DNA of 64,000 nt from Maribacter cobaltidurans. GTDB taxonomy: Bacteria > Bacteroidota > Bacteroidia > Flavobacteriales > Flavobacteriaceae. Location: NCBI RefSeq assembly GCF_002269385.1, contig NZ_CP022957.1, positions 553,001 to 617,000 on the forward strand. The letters are read 5' to 3'. The position numbers and the translations under genes were made by a program. Positions 37,738 to 46,264 of this stretch are shown piece after piece (the first letter of the stretch is position 1; each line of letters opens with the position of its first letter). Below the pieces are notes generated by a model. The model saw only the letters and a program-made list of their open reading frames with translations. It was not told the DNA's origin and searched no databases.

Positions 37738-38258
37738 AATGAATCTGAACAATAGGCTAATCAACCATCAATCCTAACTAACGGTTGGCCCGACGGAGTT
37801 AACCCGTACAATATCGGACCCTGCTACTCAATTTTACTGTCCAATTTCCTTTTTCTAGAACTTTCTTAGCCAAATATCGTCAATATAGAAAGGGCATTGT
37901 GTGGTGGTTCACCCATATCGTTTTGCACACTCAAGACATTTAGCAATCCATTTAATGCTTTACCGAGTAAAGACCATAAACCCCATTCTAGCGGGCATAA
38001 AAGATAAACAGGCCTCTGTTCTACATGTTTGCCCCACTTCCGTACACCTGTTTTATCTTCTTAAATCACGTAGCCCATTTTCCTTTAAACCATTCTACCC
38101 GTCTTTGTTACAGACCATCAATCCCTAAAAACTATTTTCAACTACTAGAATATCAATTGGACCAATAATACCTTATTTAAACCTATTGATATCTTAAAAA
38201 TAACTTTAAAAAAGATTTTTTTTTAAAATAAAAAGGTAAAATAAGTAAATATTAGTTT
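37738..38258. other. Intergenic region, no intact gene
   Basis: About 520 bp without a credible gene. On the minus strand near 37857-37890 a short frame ends FYIDDIWLRKF followed by a stop, which resembles the last strand of a LamG-like domain; it may be the tail of a lost gene. The stretch becomes very AT-rich toward the kinase promoter. Confidence 0.35.
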
Positions 38259-38303
38259 TATATTTACAAACGAAAAGATTATTATGGTTTCCCTATTAGG
38301 GAA
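38259..38303 (+). promoter_or_regulatory. Promoter box and operator-like palindrome before the kinase-aldolase operon
   Basis: TATATTTA (38259-38266), close to the TAnnTTTG box, is followed 22 bp later by the perfect palindrome TTCCCTATTAGGGAA (38289-38303). The position near the expected transcript start suits a repressor site, probably for the DeoR-family protein encoded upstream. The gene starts 164 bp further on. Confidence 0.5.
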
Positions 38304-38466
38304 TAATACCTGTTCTTTTTAATCTTTTCTATAAGAAAATAGTGTTGGGAAGTAATTATCGACTGGATATTCTTGTAAAAAGGGCCTGAACGAATAGCTC
38401 CTCTGGCCAGAGCATATTGAATTACCTGAATTCTCAACGTACAAAAAACATAAGAGTACACATACC

Positions 38467-39411
38467 ATGACGCCTTTCGATGTATTAGTAATTGGAGAAT
38501 TAAATATTGACATTATTTTAGATGACATTCAGGGATTTCCTGAAATCGGAAAGGAAATAATGGCCAATCAGCTCAATTTGACCTTGGGTAGCAGTTCTGC
38601 CATTTTTGCCAGTAATCTTAGCGCCTTGGGTGTGTCTGTTGCCATAGTGGGATTGCTGGGTGAGGATAGCTTCGCCGATTCTGTTAAAAAATCCCTGCGG
38701 GACAAAAAAGTGAATACTGATTTTGTAGTGTCATCAGACAGATACAGTACTGGACTAACAATTGTAATGAACTATGGAATGGATCGCGCTAATGTTACTT
38801 TTCCAGGGGCCATGGAGCATTTAACGGTCGAAGATATTACGGATCAAATGTTATTGAGCTGCAAACACATGCATTTAAGTTCTATATTCCTACAAAAGGG
38901 CATAAAGAAACAAGCGGTCCAACTTTTTGAACGGGCCAAAAGCCTAGGTCTTACAACATCCATGGACCCTCAATGGGACCCTGCCGAAAACTGGGAATTG
39001 GATCTGGGCAGCTTGCTACCGAATCTGGATGTTTGGATGCCCAACGTAGTTGAATTTAAAAACATAACGGGGGTCCCGGAACTGACCGATGGGCTGGAAA
39101 AAATCAAGGAGTATGCGAATTATGTTGTTATCAAGGACGGGATAAACGGCGCCCATCTTTGGGATAACGGAAATCTAACATCAAAACCCGCATTCATTAA
39201 TAACGAGGTTGCCGATTGTATCGGCGCAGGTGATAGCTTCGACGCCGGTTTCATAAGTGAATTTGTAAAAGGGTCTGGGCTGAATCGGTGTTTGGAGGTA
39301 GGAAACGTTATGGGCGCCATCAACACGCTAGAACCTGGCGGTACCACATCCTTTAAAAATAGGGAATACATTAAAAAAATAGCAAAAGAAAAATTCGAGT
39401 TTACCCTTTGA
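38467..39411 (+). CDS. PfkB/ribokinase family carbohydrate kinase
   Basis: Cytoplasmic sugar kinase of 314 residues. It begins FDVLVIGELNIDIIL, has the sugar-binding loop LGSSSAIFASNLSALG and the C-terminal PfkB signature DCIGAGDSFDAGF with the catalytic Asp, plus GGTTSF at the end. It resembles ribokinase-type enzymes acting on free sugars more than the LacC/FruK type, so it could phosphorylate galactosamine, GalNAc or another hexose as the entry step before AgaS. That assignment is inferred from its place 3 bp before the aldolase gene. The LacC-like kinase encoded at 54313 would then make tagatose bisphosphate. Confidence 0.9.
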   Translation: MTPFDVLVIGELNIDIILDDIQGFPEIGKEIMANQLNLTLGSSSAIFASNLSALGVSVAIVGLLGEDSFADSVKKSLRDKKVNTDFVVSSDRYSTGLTIVMNYGMDRANVTFPGAMEHLTVEDITDQMLLSCKHMHLSSIFLQKGIKKQAVQLFERAKSLGLTTSMDPQWDPAENWELDLGSLLPNLDVWMPNVVEFKNITGVPELTDGLEKIKEYANYVVIKDGINGAHLWDNGNLTSKPAFINNEVADCIGAGDSFDAGFISEFVKGSGLNRCLEVGNVMGAINTLEPGGTTSFKNREYIKKIAKEKFEFTL

Positions 39412-39414
39412 ATT

Positions 39415-40239
39415 ATGGAGTTAAAAGAAAGACTAAGGCAAAACAAAAAAAACGGAAGTGCACTGCTTGCGACAAATTTTTACAATTTTGAAACCCTTGC
39501 AGCGGTACTAACGGCAGCGCGTGAGATGAAATCCGGATTGATCGTACAGCTTTCCGAAAGTTCAATTCGCTACATGGGACTGGAGGTTGCCACAGCGCTT
39601 GCACGGGCAGCCATTTCTCAGTTTGGTGTGGAAGCATGGCTTCATTTGGACCACGGTCAAAATGTAGATTTAGTAAAACGGTGCATCGATGCCGGTTTTG
39701 ACTCCGTAATGATAGACGCAAGTGAAAAATCATTTGCCGAAAATATAAAGGTGACCAAGCAGATCGTGAACTACGCTTCTGGGTATGAGACCAATGTGGA
39801 AGCTGAACTAGGCTACATCTCAAAACTGGGCCAAGAACAAAAAATGATATATACCCGCCCGGACGAGGCAAAGGAGTTCGTTGAGGCTACCGGAATAAAT
39901 GCCTTGGCCGTTGCTGTGGGTTCCGCTCACGGATTCTATAAGGAGACCCCCAATTTACAACTGGACCTTATTTCTGAGATCAATGCGGTCACGGATGCCG
40001 CCCTTGTCCTACATGGTAGCTCGGGAATTCCTGACGATCAACTGCAGCGCGCCATTAAAATGGGTATAACCAAAATAAATTTGGCCACTGAGATTAAGAA
40101 CATTTTTATGAAATCCCTACAAGAGACACTAATGCATACGGATAATATCGATTTAAGGGAAGTGTTCCCCACGGCCACCTCGGCCGCTGTAACCTTGGTC
40201 AGTGGAAAATTGAAAACCATAAACTTTGAACAATCATGA
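39415..40239 (+). CDS. kbaY: Class II tagatose/fructose-bisphosphate aldolase (KbaY/GatY-like)
   Basis: Zinc aldolase of 274 residues that would cleave tagatose-1,6-bisphosphate to glycerone phosphate and glyceraldehyde-3-phosphate. The active site is visible: H-L-D79-H80-G-Q (catalytic Asp and zinc His), ETNVEAELG, VGSAHG with H172, and VLHGSSGIP with H200, then KINLATEI. The size is that of the KbaY/GatY group rather than the longer FbaA type. It sits 3 bp after the kinase and overlaps the next gene by 4 bp (ATGA), so it is part of an operon kinase-aldolase-amidohydrolase-GH36-GH109. Fructose-bisphosphate specificity cannot be excluded. Confidence 0.9.
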   Translation: MELKERLRQNKKNGSALLATNFYNFETLAAVLTAAREMKSGLIVQLSESSIRYMGLEVATALARAAISQFGVEAWLHLDHGQNVDLVKRCIDAGFDSVMIDASEKSFAENIKVTKQIVNYASGYETNVEAELGYISKLGQEQKMIYTRPDEAKEFVEATGINALAVAVGSAHGFYKETPNLQLDLISEINAVTDAALVLHGSSGIPDDQLQRAIKMGITKINLATEIKNIFMKSLQETLMHTDNIDLREVFPTATSAAVTLVSGKLKTINFEQS

Positions 40240-41303
40240 AAAGAATAATCTTGTACCTATGTTTGTGTTTTGGATTCTTTACTTCTAGTGCCCAAGAAGA
40301 TATCCTCCTCAAGGATTACCGGCCTAAAGCCATTCACAATGTTCAAAAAACAGAAGTTACCAAGGCAAAATTTGCTGCTATAGATGTCCATTCCCATCCC
40401 TATGCTGCCAACGATGAAGAAATAGGGCAATGGGTCAAGACCATGGATGCACGTGGTATTGAAAAAACAATCATCCTGACTTACCAAACGGGAAAAAAGT
40501 TTGATAGCATCTATAAGGCATATTCAAAATATGGGGATAGATTTGAAATTTGGTGCGGTTTTGATTATACCGGGTATGGGGAGAAAGGATATGTAAAAAA
40601 GGCAATCAAAGAACTTGAACGTTGTTTTAAGGTCGGTGCCAAGGGAGTTGGGGAACTCGGGGACAAAGGACTGGGTATGGCAAATTCAGGACCTACACCA
40701 GCACCGAGCATGCACTTTAACGATGAAAGAATACAACCCTTACTTAAGCGTTGTGGGGAATTGGGAATGCCCGTAAATATTCATGTCGCAGAACCTATCT
40801 GGATGTATGAACCCATAGACGTTCATAACGATGGTCTAATGAATGCGGCCACATGGAAAATCGACACCGCGAATCCTAACGTATTATCGCATGCCGAATT
40901 ACTGAAGACATTGGAAGAGGCAGTGGCCAACAACCCCGGCACCACATTTATAGCCTGTCATTATGCGAATTGTGGCTATGATTTAAACATACTCGGTAAG
41001 ATGTTTGATCAGTACTCGAACCTATACGCCGATATATCGGCACGCTACGCCGAAGTAGCGCCAGTACCTAGGGCGACAAGCACTTTCTTTAAAAAATACC
41101 AGGACCGATTGCTATATGGAACGGATATGGGGATGGATGGCGCAATGTATCAAACCACGTTCAGAATCCTGGAAACAGCGGACGAACATTTTTATGATCA
41201 TGAACTTTTTAGTTACCACTGGGCCTTGAACGGTCTTGATCTCGATGATGAAACCTTACGAAAGGTGTACAGTGACAATGCAAGAAAAATACTGAATAAA
41301 TGA
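40236..41303 (+). CDS. Exported amidohydrolase (Amidohydro_2 family), divergent member
   Basis: TIM-barrel hydrolase of 355 residues with a signal peptide ending SSAQ (about residue 20). It has the I-D50-V-H52-S-H54 metal motif, VNIHVAEP, a histidine in FIACHYANCG and the GTDMG aspartate. Unlike the other three amidohydrolases of the window, it lacks the VKVWKN lysine segment; the matching stretch is KGVGELGDKGLGM. Substrate is unknown. Its start overlaps the aldolase stop and its stop overlaps the GH36 start, both by 4 bp, so it is tightly embedded in the galactosyl-glycan operon. Confidence 0.83.
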   Translation: MKRIILYLCLCFGFFTSSAQEDILLKDYRPKAIHNVQKTEVTKAKFAAIDVHSHPYAANDEEIGQWVKTMDARGIEKTIILTYQTGKKFDSIYKAYSKYGDRFEIWCGFDYTGYGEKGYVKKAIKELERCFKVGAKGVGELGDKGLGMANSGPTPAPSMHFNDERIQPLLKRCGELGMPVNIHVAEPIWMYEPIDVHNDGLMNAATWKIDTANPNVLSHAELLKTLEEAVANNPGTTFIACHYANCGYDLNILGKMFDQYSNLYADISARYAEVAPVPRATSTFFKKYQDRLLYGTDMGMDGAMYQTTFRILETADEHFYDHELFSYHWALNGLDLDDETLRKVYSDNARKILNK

Positions 41304-43357
41304 GAATTTCAATTCTAAGTTTCTTAACCCTTTCGTTGTGCATAAACCTAGTGGGATGTAGTAAGAATCAGGGAAGTGAATCGGTCCTTAAAATCGAAAA
41401 TGGGGCAATAACTTATGAAGTTGATGGTTTTTTACAGACTAAGATATCCAGTACGCTTCCTGGTACCAAAACACTTATGCCCACCTATCAATCATCTGAG
41501 AAAATCACGGTAAACGGAAAGGCTATTGATAGGTTCGACCACCAGGAAACTAGGGAGTCATCCATTGCAGGTGACCTTCCTGGAAAACAATGGATACTGC
41601 AAGGACTTTACAACAAAGAGGGAATAGGCATTCAAAAAACTGTACGCCTGACTACCTATGACTCATTTCCAGACTTGGTATCAACGCAAGTTACCTATAC
41701 CAATGTTTCATTGGAAAATCTCATTGTAGATAATTGGTCAAATAACACCTATACTATTGAATCCCAAAATGACGAACCAGCATTTTGGGCCTTTCAAGGA
41801 AGCTCCTCCTCTTCAAGAAGTGACTGGGTAAAACCACTGGAGCCCGGTTATTATCAAAAAAACTTTATGGGAATGAATGACTCAGATTATGGAGGAGGTG
41901 TTCCCGTAACCTCTGTATGGCGAAAAGATGTTAATGTTGCTGTGGGCCATTTAACCTTGGTTCCCAAACAAGTTAGCCTTCCAACAGAAGTGTTTTCAAA
42001 CCCTCTGGAGGCTAGGATAGGCGTACAGGAAGATTTTAGCGATCATACGGTTTGGAAACCCAAAGACACAATCCAAACACTGGAAACTTTCGTTTCCATA
42101 AGCACTGGTGATTATTTTGCAAGCCTATCAAACTATTCAGAACTTATGCAAGCCAAGGGAATCACTGTGGCAGAGCCAGAAGAGGCTTCCTTTGAACCTA
42201 TTTGGTGTGCATGGGGCTACGAAAGGGATTTTACGTTGAACGAGGTTATAGGAACACTGCCTAAAGTAAAGGAACTTGGGATTAAATGGGCCGTTCTGGA
42301 TGACGGTTTTCAGATTGCGGAAGGCGATTGGAACGCTGACCCCAAAAAGTTTCCACAAGGAAATATAGAAATTAAAAGATTGGTCGACAAAATACATGAC
42401 AACGGACTTAAGGCCAAAGTATGGTGGACACCCCTCGCTGCCGATCCGGAGAGCAAAGTTTTAAGAGAACATCCGGATAGTAAAATTATACAGGAAGATG
42501 GTTCTCCACAATACATAACATGGTGGGATTCCTATTACCTCTCCCCTACCAAGGATGCTACCATTGCCCATACCAAGGAAACAGTCCATTTATTCATGGA
42601 AGAATGGGGATTTGATGGTTTAAAAATGGACGGTCAGCATATGAACGCCGTTGCTCCAGACCATACGCTGGACCAGCCTAACAATTCTTTTGAAGGTGTA
42701 CCTGCATTCTTTCAAATGATATATGACGAAGCCCGTAGCATTAAGCCCCATGCTGTAGTGGAAAACTGTCCCTGTGGTACCTGCATGTCCTTTTACAATA
42801 TGGCTTCAATGAACCAAGCGGTGTCATCCGATCCTCTTTCCAGTTGGCAGATTCGTCATAAAGGAAAGACCTATAAGGCCCTGATTCCCAAAACGGCCTA
42901 TTATGGTGATCATGTGGAGTTAAGCGATGGTGCCGATGATTTTGCCACTTCTTTTGGTATTGGGGCGGTTTTAGGTACTAAGTTCACTTGGCCCAAAGAC
43001 AATCCCAATGCCTCTGGGAAATACCTTCTTACCCCAGAAAAAGAAATAATTTGGAAGAAATGGTTTAATCTCTATAATAACATGATGCTCTCTAAAGGGA
43101 CTTATTTAGGAGGAGTATATGATATTGGCTACGACAAGCCGGAAGGACATGTTATTCAAAAGAATGGCACGCTCTATTATGCCTTTTATGCGGATAATTG
43201 GGATGACAATATTCAGTTGAAAGGTCTCGATGAAAACAAAACTTATCTTATTAGGGATTATTATAACGATGAAACGTTGGGAGAAATTTCAGGTGCAAAA
43301 GCAGTTTATAATGCATCGTTTGAAAATTTTCTTCTGTTAGAGGTTACACCAAAATAA
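41300..43357 (+). CDS. GH36-like alpha-galactosidase lipoprotein
   Basis: Clan GH-D enzyme of 685 residues, a lipoprotein by its lipobox (LVGC near residue 20). An N-terminal beta-sandwich (to about residue 280) precedes the barrel with WCAWGYERDF, IKWAVLDDGFQIAEGDWN, KAKVWWTPLAA and GFDGLKMDGQHMN, where D444 matches the family nucleophile. The ENCPCGTC stretch and SSDPLSSWQIRHKG hold further active-site residues. It would release alpha-galactose or alpha-GalNAc in the periplasm or at the surface. The start overlaps the amidohydrolase stop by 4 bp, and the GH109 gene follows after 24 bp. Confidence 0.88.
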   Translation: MRISILSFLTLSLCINLVGCSKNQGSESVLKIENGAITYEVDGFLQTKISSTLPGTKTLMPTYQSSEKITVNGKAIDRFDHQETRESSIAGDLPGKQWILQGLYNKEGIGIQKTVRLTTYDSFPDLVSTQVTYTNVSLENLIVDNWSNNTYTIESQNDEPAFWAFQGSSSSSRSDWVKPLEPGYYQKNFMGMNDSDYGGGVPVTSVWRKDVNVAVGHLTLVPKQVSLPTEVFSNPLEARIGVQEDFSDHTVWKPKDTIQTLETFVSISTGDYFASLSNYSELMQAKGITVAEPEEASFEPIWCAWGYERDFTLNEVIGTLPKVKELGIKWAVLDDGFQIAEGDWNADPKKFPQGNIEIKRLVDKIHDNGLKAKVWWTPLAADPESKVLREHPDSKIIQEDGSPQYITWWDSYYLSPTKDATIAHTKETVHLFMEEWGFDGLKMDGQHMNAVAPDHTLDQPNNSFEGVPAFFQMIYDEARSIKPHAVVENCPCGTCMSFYNMASMNQAVSSDPLSSWQIRHKGKTYKALIPKTAYYGDHVELSDGADDFATSFGIGAVLGTKFTWPKDNPNASGKYLLTPEKEIIWKKWFNLYNNMMLSKGTYLGGVYDIGYDKPEGHVIQKNGTLYYAFYADNWDDNIQLKGLDENKTYLIRDYYNDETLGEISGAKAVYNASFENFLLLEVTPK

Positions 43358-43381
43358 TAGCTTAGGCTATAACAAATAACA

Positions 43382-44743
43382 ATGATTATGAATTCTAGAC
43401 GAGATTTTTTAAAGAATACTACTTTGGCAGGTGCAGGTCTTTTTGCAGTGCCCAGCTTTGCCAACCGGTACTTTAGCGAAAATGATAAATTGAACGTAGG
43501 TATGATCGGGGTTGGATTGCGAGGCACTAACCATCTTAGAAACCTGCTTTTGCGTAAAGATATCAATGTTACTGCCATTTGTGATGTTGATCCCAATAGG
43601 ATTAAAATAGCCCAAGATCATATTAAAGAGGCAGGGTTCAAAGCTCCCAAAGTGTTCGGCAGTTCTGATTATGACTATAAGAACTTATTGGAATTGAAGG
43701 AAGTGGATGCGGTTATCATTGCCACACCATGGCTCTGGCACACACGTATGGCGGTAGATGCAATGAAAGCTGGAAAATATACCGGTGTGGAGGTCTCTGC
43801 TGCAAATACACTGGAAGAATGCTGGGATTTGGTCAACACCCATGAAGAAACTGGAACTCATATGATGATATTGGAAAATGTGAATTACCGCAGGGATATC
43901 TTGGCCGTGCTCAATATGGTAAAGCAAAACTTGTTCGGTGAGTTGGTACATTTTAGATGCGGTTACCAACATGATTTGAGGCATGTGAAATTTAACGATG
44001 GGAAAACCGCTTATGGCAAGGGAGCAGAGTTTGGTGAAAAAGGTATTTCGGAAGCCAAATGGCGCACCGAACATTCTGTAAAACGCAATGCCGATGTCTA
44101 TCCTACCCATGGGCTGGGGCCAATTGCCGTTATGGCAGACATAAACCGAGGTAATAGATTCATCTCCCTAACCTCACATGCCACGAAGGCTATTGGTCTA
44201 CACAACTATGTGGTTGCCGTTGGAGGTAAGGAGCACCCCAATGCACGTGTAAAGTTCAAACTGGGCGATGTCATTACCTCAACTATAGACACTGCAAATG
44301 GAGAAACCATTATCGTCACCCATGACTGTAACCTCCCAAGACCCTATTCGCTCGGTTTTAGAGTACAAGGTGCAAACGGGCTGTGGGAAGTAGATGGTAA
44401 TAGAATATATATTGAAGGAAAATCCAAAAAACCACATGAGTGGGATGAAGCGACTTCTTGGTTGGAAGAGTATGATCACCCACTTTGGAAAAAATATGGT
44501 GAATATGCCCTGAATGCAGGTCATGGAGGCATGGATTTCTTTGTACTCAACTCTTTTGTGGAATCCGCTAAGGCCAATATTGCACCGCCTTTGGATGCTT
44601 ATGATGCGGCTGCATGGAGTGCAGTGACCCCATTGTCTGAAGCTTCTATTGCCAATAATGGTGAGCCCCAAGACTTTCCGGATTTTACGAGGGGCCTATG
44701 GATAAAAAGAACGCCATATAACTGGATGAAAGAGAGCTATTAG
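43382..44743 (+). CDS. Tat-exported Gfo/Idh-fold glycosidase, GH109-like
   Basis: NAD-dependent oxidoreductase-fold protein of 453 residues, exported by a Tat-type signal (NSRRDFLKNTTLAGAGLF). The Rossmann motif is VGMIGVGLRGTNHLRN, and the catalytic-region block YPTHGLGPIAVMADINRGNRF (Tyr240 and His243) matches the GH109 alpha-N-acetylgalactosaminidases, which cleave through transient C3 oxidation with tightly bound NAD. Downstream AgaS, kinase and aldolase genes agree with GalNAc release. A second ATG two codons on is equally possible. It is the last gene of the operon starting at 38467. Confidence 0.87.
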   Translation: MIMNSRRDFLKNTTLAGAGLFAVPSFANRYFSENDKLNVGMIGVGLRGTNHLRNLLLRKDINVTAICDVDPNRIKIAQDHIKEAGFKAPKVFGSSDYDYKNLLELKEVDAVIIATPWLWHTRMAVDAMKAGKYTGVEVSAANTLEECWDLVNTHEETGTHMMILENVNYRRDILAVLNMVKQNLFGELVHFRCGYQHDLRHVKFNDGKTAYGKGAEFGEKGISEAKWRTEHSVKRNADVYPTHGLGPIAVMADINRGNRFISLTSHATKAIGLHNYVVAVGGKEHPNARVKFKLGDVITSTIDTANGETIIVTHDCNLPRPYSLGFRVQGANGLWEVDGNRIYIEGKSKKPHEWDEATSWLEEYDHPLWKKYGEYALNAGHGGMDFFVLNSFVESAKANIAPPLDAYDAAAWSAVTPLSEASIANNGEPQDFPDFTRGLWIKRTPYNWMKESY

Positions 44744-45125
44744 TTCGTCTTGACCTTGACTTTGACCTTACTGTACTGTAAGGGTTTCACAGAGGCCACA
44801 GAATAACCAAGCATTACATAGAAAGGACGATAAAAATGGGCTATTCTCTGAAACCCTCCACATTTTTACGGAACTCGAAAACAAAAATATCGGGGCTACT
44901 GATTATTATGCCACCAAAAATTGGAAAGTATGTTTTGATTGCTATAAGATGAAATTCTTGAAAGGTTTTCCACGATACAAACAGCCTCCGTATCCGTTCA
45001 AAAAAATAAATATGTTTCAATGGGGCGCTTTTGCTTACACGATCACAAGGAATTCCATGCCATCGATTGACAATATTTTTACCCATGGTTCACCTAGAAT
45101 ATGGCAAACTGAAAAACCCCGTTAG
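44744..45125 (+). pseudogene. Possible decayed gene, open frame without start
   Basis: The frame ending at the TAG at 45123 stays open for about 110 codons and reads like real protein (LFSETLHIFTELENKNIGA; later MFQWGAFAYTITRNSMP), but it has no start codon in a good position. I do not recognise the family with confidence. It may be the 3' end of a gene truncated by rearrangement after the GH109 gene. The rest of the interval up to 45292 is AT-rich promoter-like sequence. Confidence 0.35.
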
Positions 45126-45292
45126 AATTTACCGTATAAAACCATTCGAACACTACTGTTATTTTTCCCAAACCTGTTAAATTATAACTTAAAGAAACCA
45201 TTTTTTTACAAAAAAAAAGATTTTGAAATTTTAAACATTATTTTTACTTTCCTTACAAAGGATTTTGATAACTTATCCTCAATTCGCAACTT

Positions 45293-46264
45293 ATGAAAAT
45301 TGATGCACATGTTCACTACAATACGGCGAACAGTCTTTTACTGGAATATGGCAAGTTAGCTGATATTCGGTATTTATCGATCATTACAGAAGTTCCCGAA
45401 TTTCCCACTATAGATGAGCAATTGAAGATCGTTGCAGGGCTAAAAAAAGAGTTTGGTACTTACCTGAATTTCGCTATCACATTTCCTTGTACCCTTTGGC
45501 AATCTGAAAAATGGCCGGATAACTGCCTTGAAAGCATACAAAGAGCCTTGGAAATGGGAGCGGTCGGTGTAAAGGTCTGGAAGAATATCGGGATGACACT
45601 AAAAGATTCTAACAATCGCTTTGTCATGATTGACCACCCTACTTTTGAACCCGTCTTTAAATTTTTGGAAGACAATGATATTGTTGTTTTGGGGCACAAT
45701 GGAGAGCCTAAAAATTGTTGGTTACCCTTCGACCAAATGACCGTAGAGTCCGATCGCTCTTATTTTATGAAGCATCCAGAATATCATATGTATTTACATC
45801 CTGAAGTACCGGATTATGAAGCCCAGCTGTCCGCAAGGGATAGGTTGCTCAAAAGACATCCAAAACTGCGCTTTGTAGGATTGCACCTGGCAAGTCTGGA
45901 ATGGGATGTTAATGAAATTGCCGCATGGCTAGATCGCTTTCCCTTGGCCATGGTCGATTTGGCGGAAAGAATTGTCCATGTGCAGCACCAGACCGTTTCA
46001 GCTTGGCAAAAGGTACATGATTTCTTTATAGAATACCAAGATCGGATTATTTATGGCACCGATTTTATTTGGGCCGAAACTCATACTAAACTGGAGCTAA
46101 AGGAGTATTTGGATGAACGATATCAATCGGACTGGAATTATTTCGCAGGTCATGGAACCATGAAAGTCCCTGAGGTGGACGGTAGCTTCAGAGGACTTGG
46201 TCTTCCTTCGACTGTACTCGACAAGATCTTTAATTCAAATGCCAAAAAAACTTATGGAATTTAA
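45293..46264 (+). CDS. Amidohydrolase (Amidohydro_2 family), no signal peptide
   Basis: TIM-barrel metal hydrolase of 323 residues starting directly at the metal motif D4-A-H6-V-H8, so it is probably cytoplasmic. Other active-site elements are VKVWKNIGM (K94/K97), LGHNGEP (H135), GLHLASLEW (H198) and YGTDFIW (D257). The HPEYHMYLHPEVPDYE block ties it to the 46254 and 15575 proteins. The next gene starts 11 bp before its stop and encodes an exported version of the same enzyme, so the pair arose by tandem duplication with gain or loss of the export signal. Substrate unknown. Confidence 0.85.
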   Translation: MKIDAHVHYNTANSLLLEYGKLADIRYLSIITEVPEFPTIDEQLKIVAGLKKEFGTYLNFAITFPCTLWQSEKWPDNCLESIQRALEMGAVGVKVWKNIGMTLKDSNNRFVMIDHPTFEPVFKFLEDNDIVVLGHNGEPKNCWLPFDQMTVESDRSYFMKHPEYHMYLHPEVPDYEAQLSARDRLLKRHPKLRFVGLHLASLEWDVNEIAAWLDRFPLAMVDLAERIVHVQHQTVSAWQKVHDFFIEYQDRIIYGTDFIWAETHTKLELKEYLDERYQSDWNYFAGHGTMKVPEVDGSFRGLGLPSTVLDKIFNSNAKKTYGI

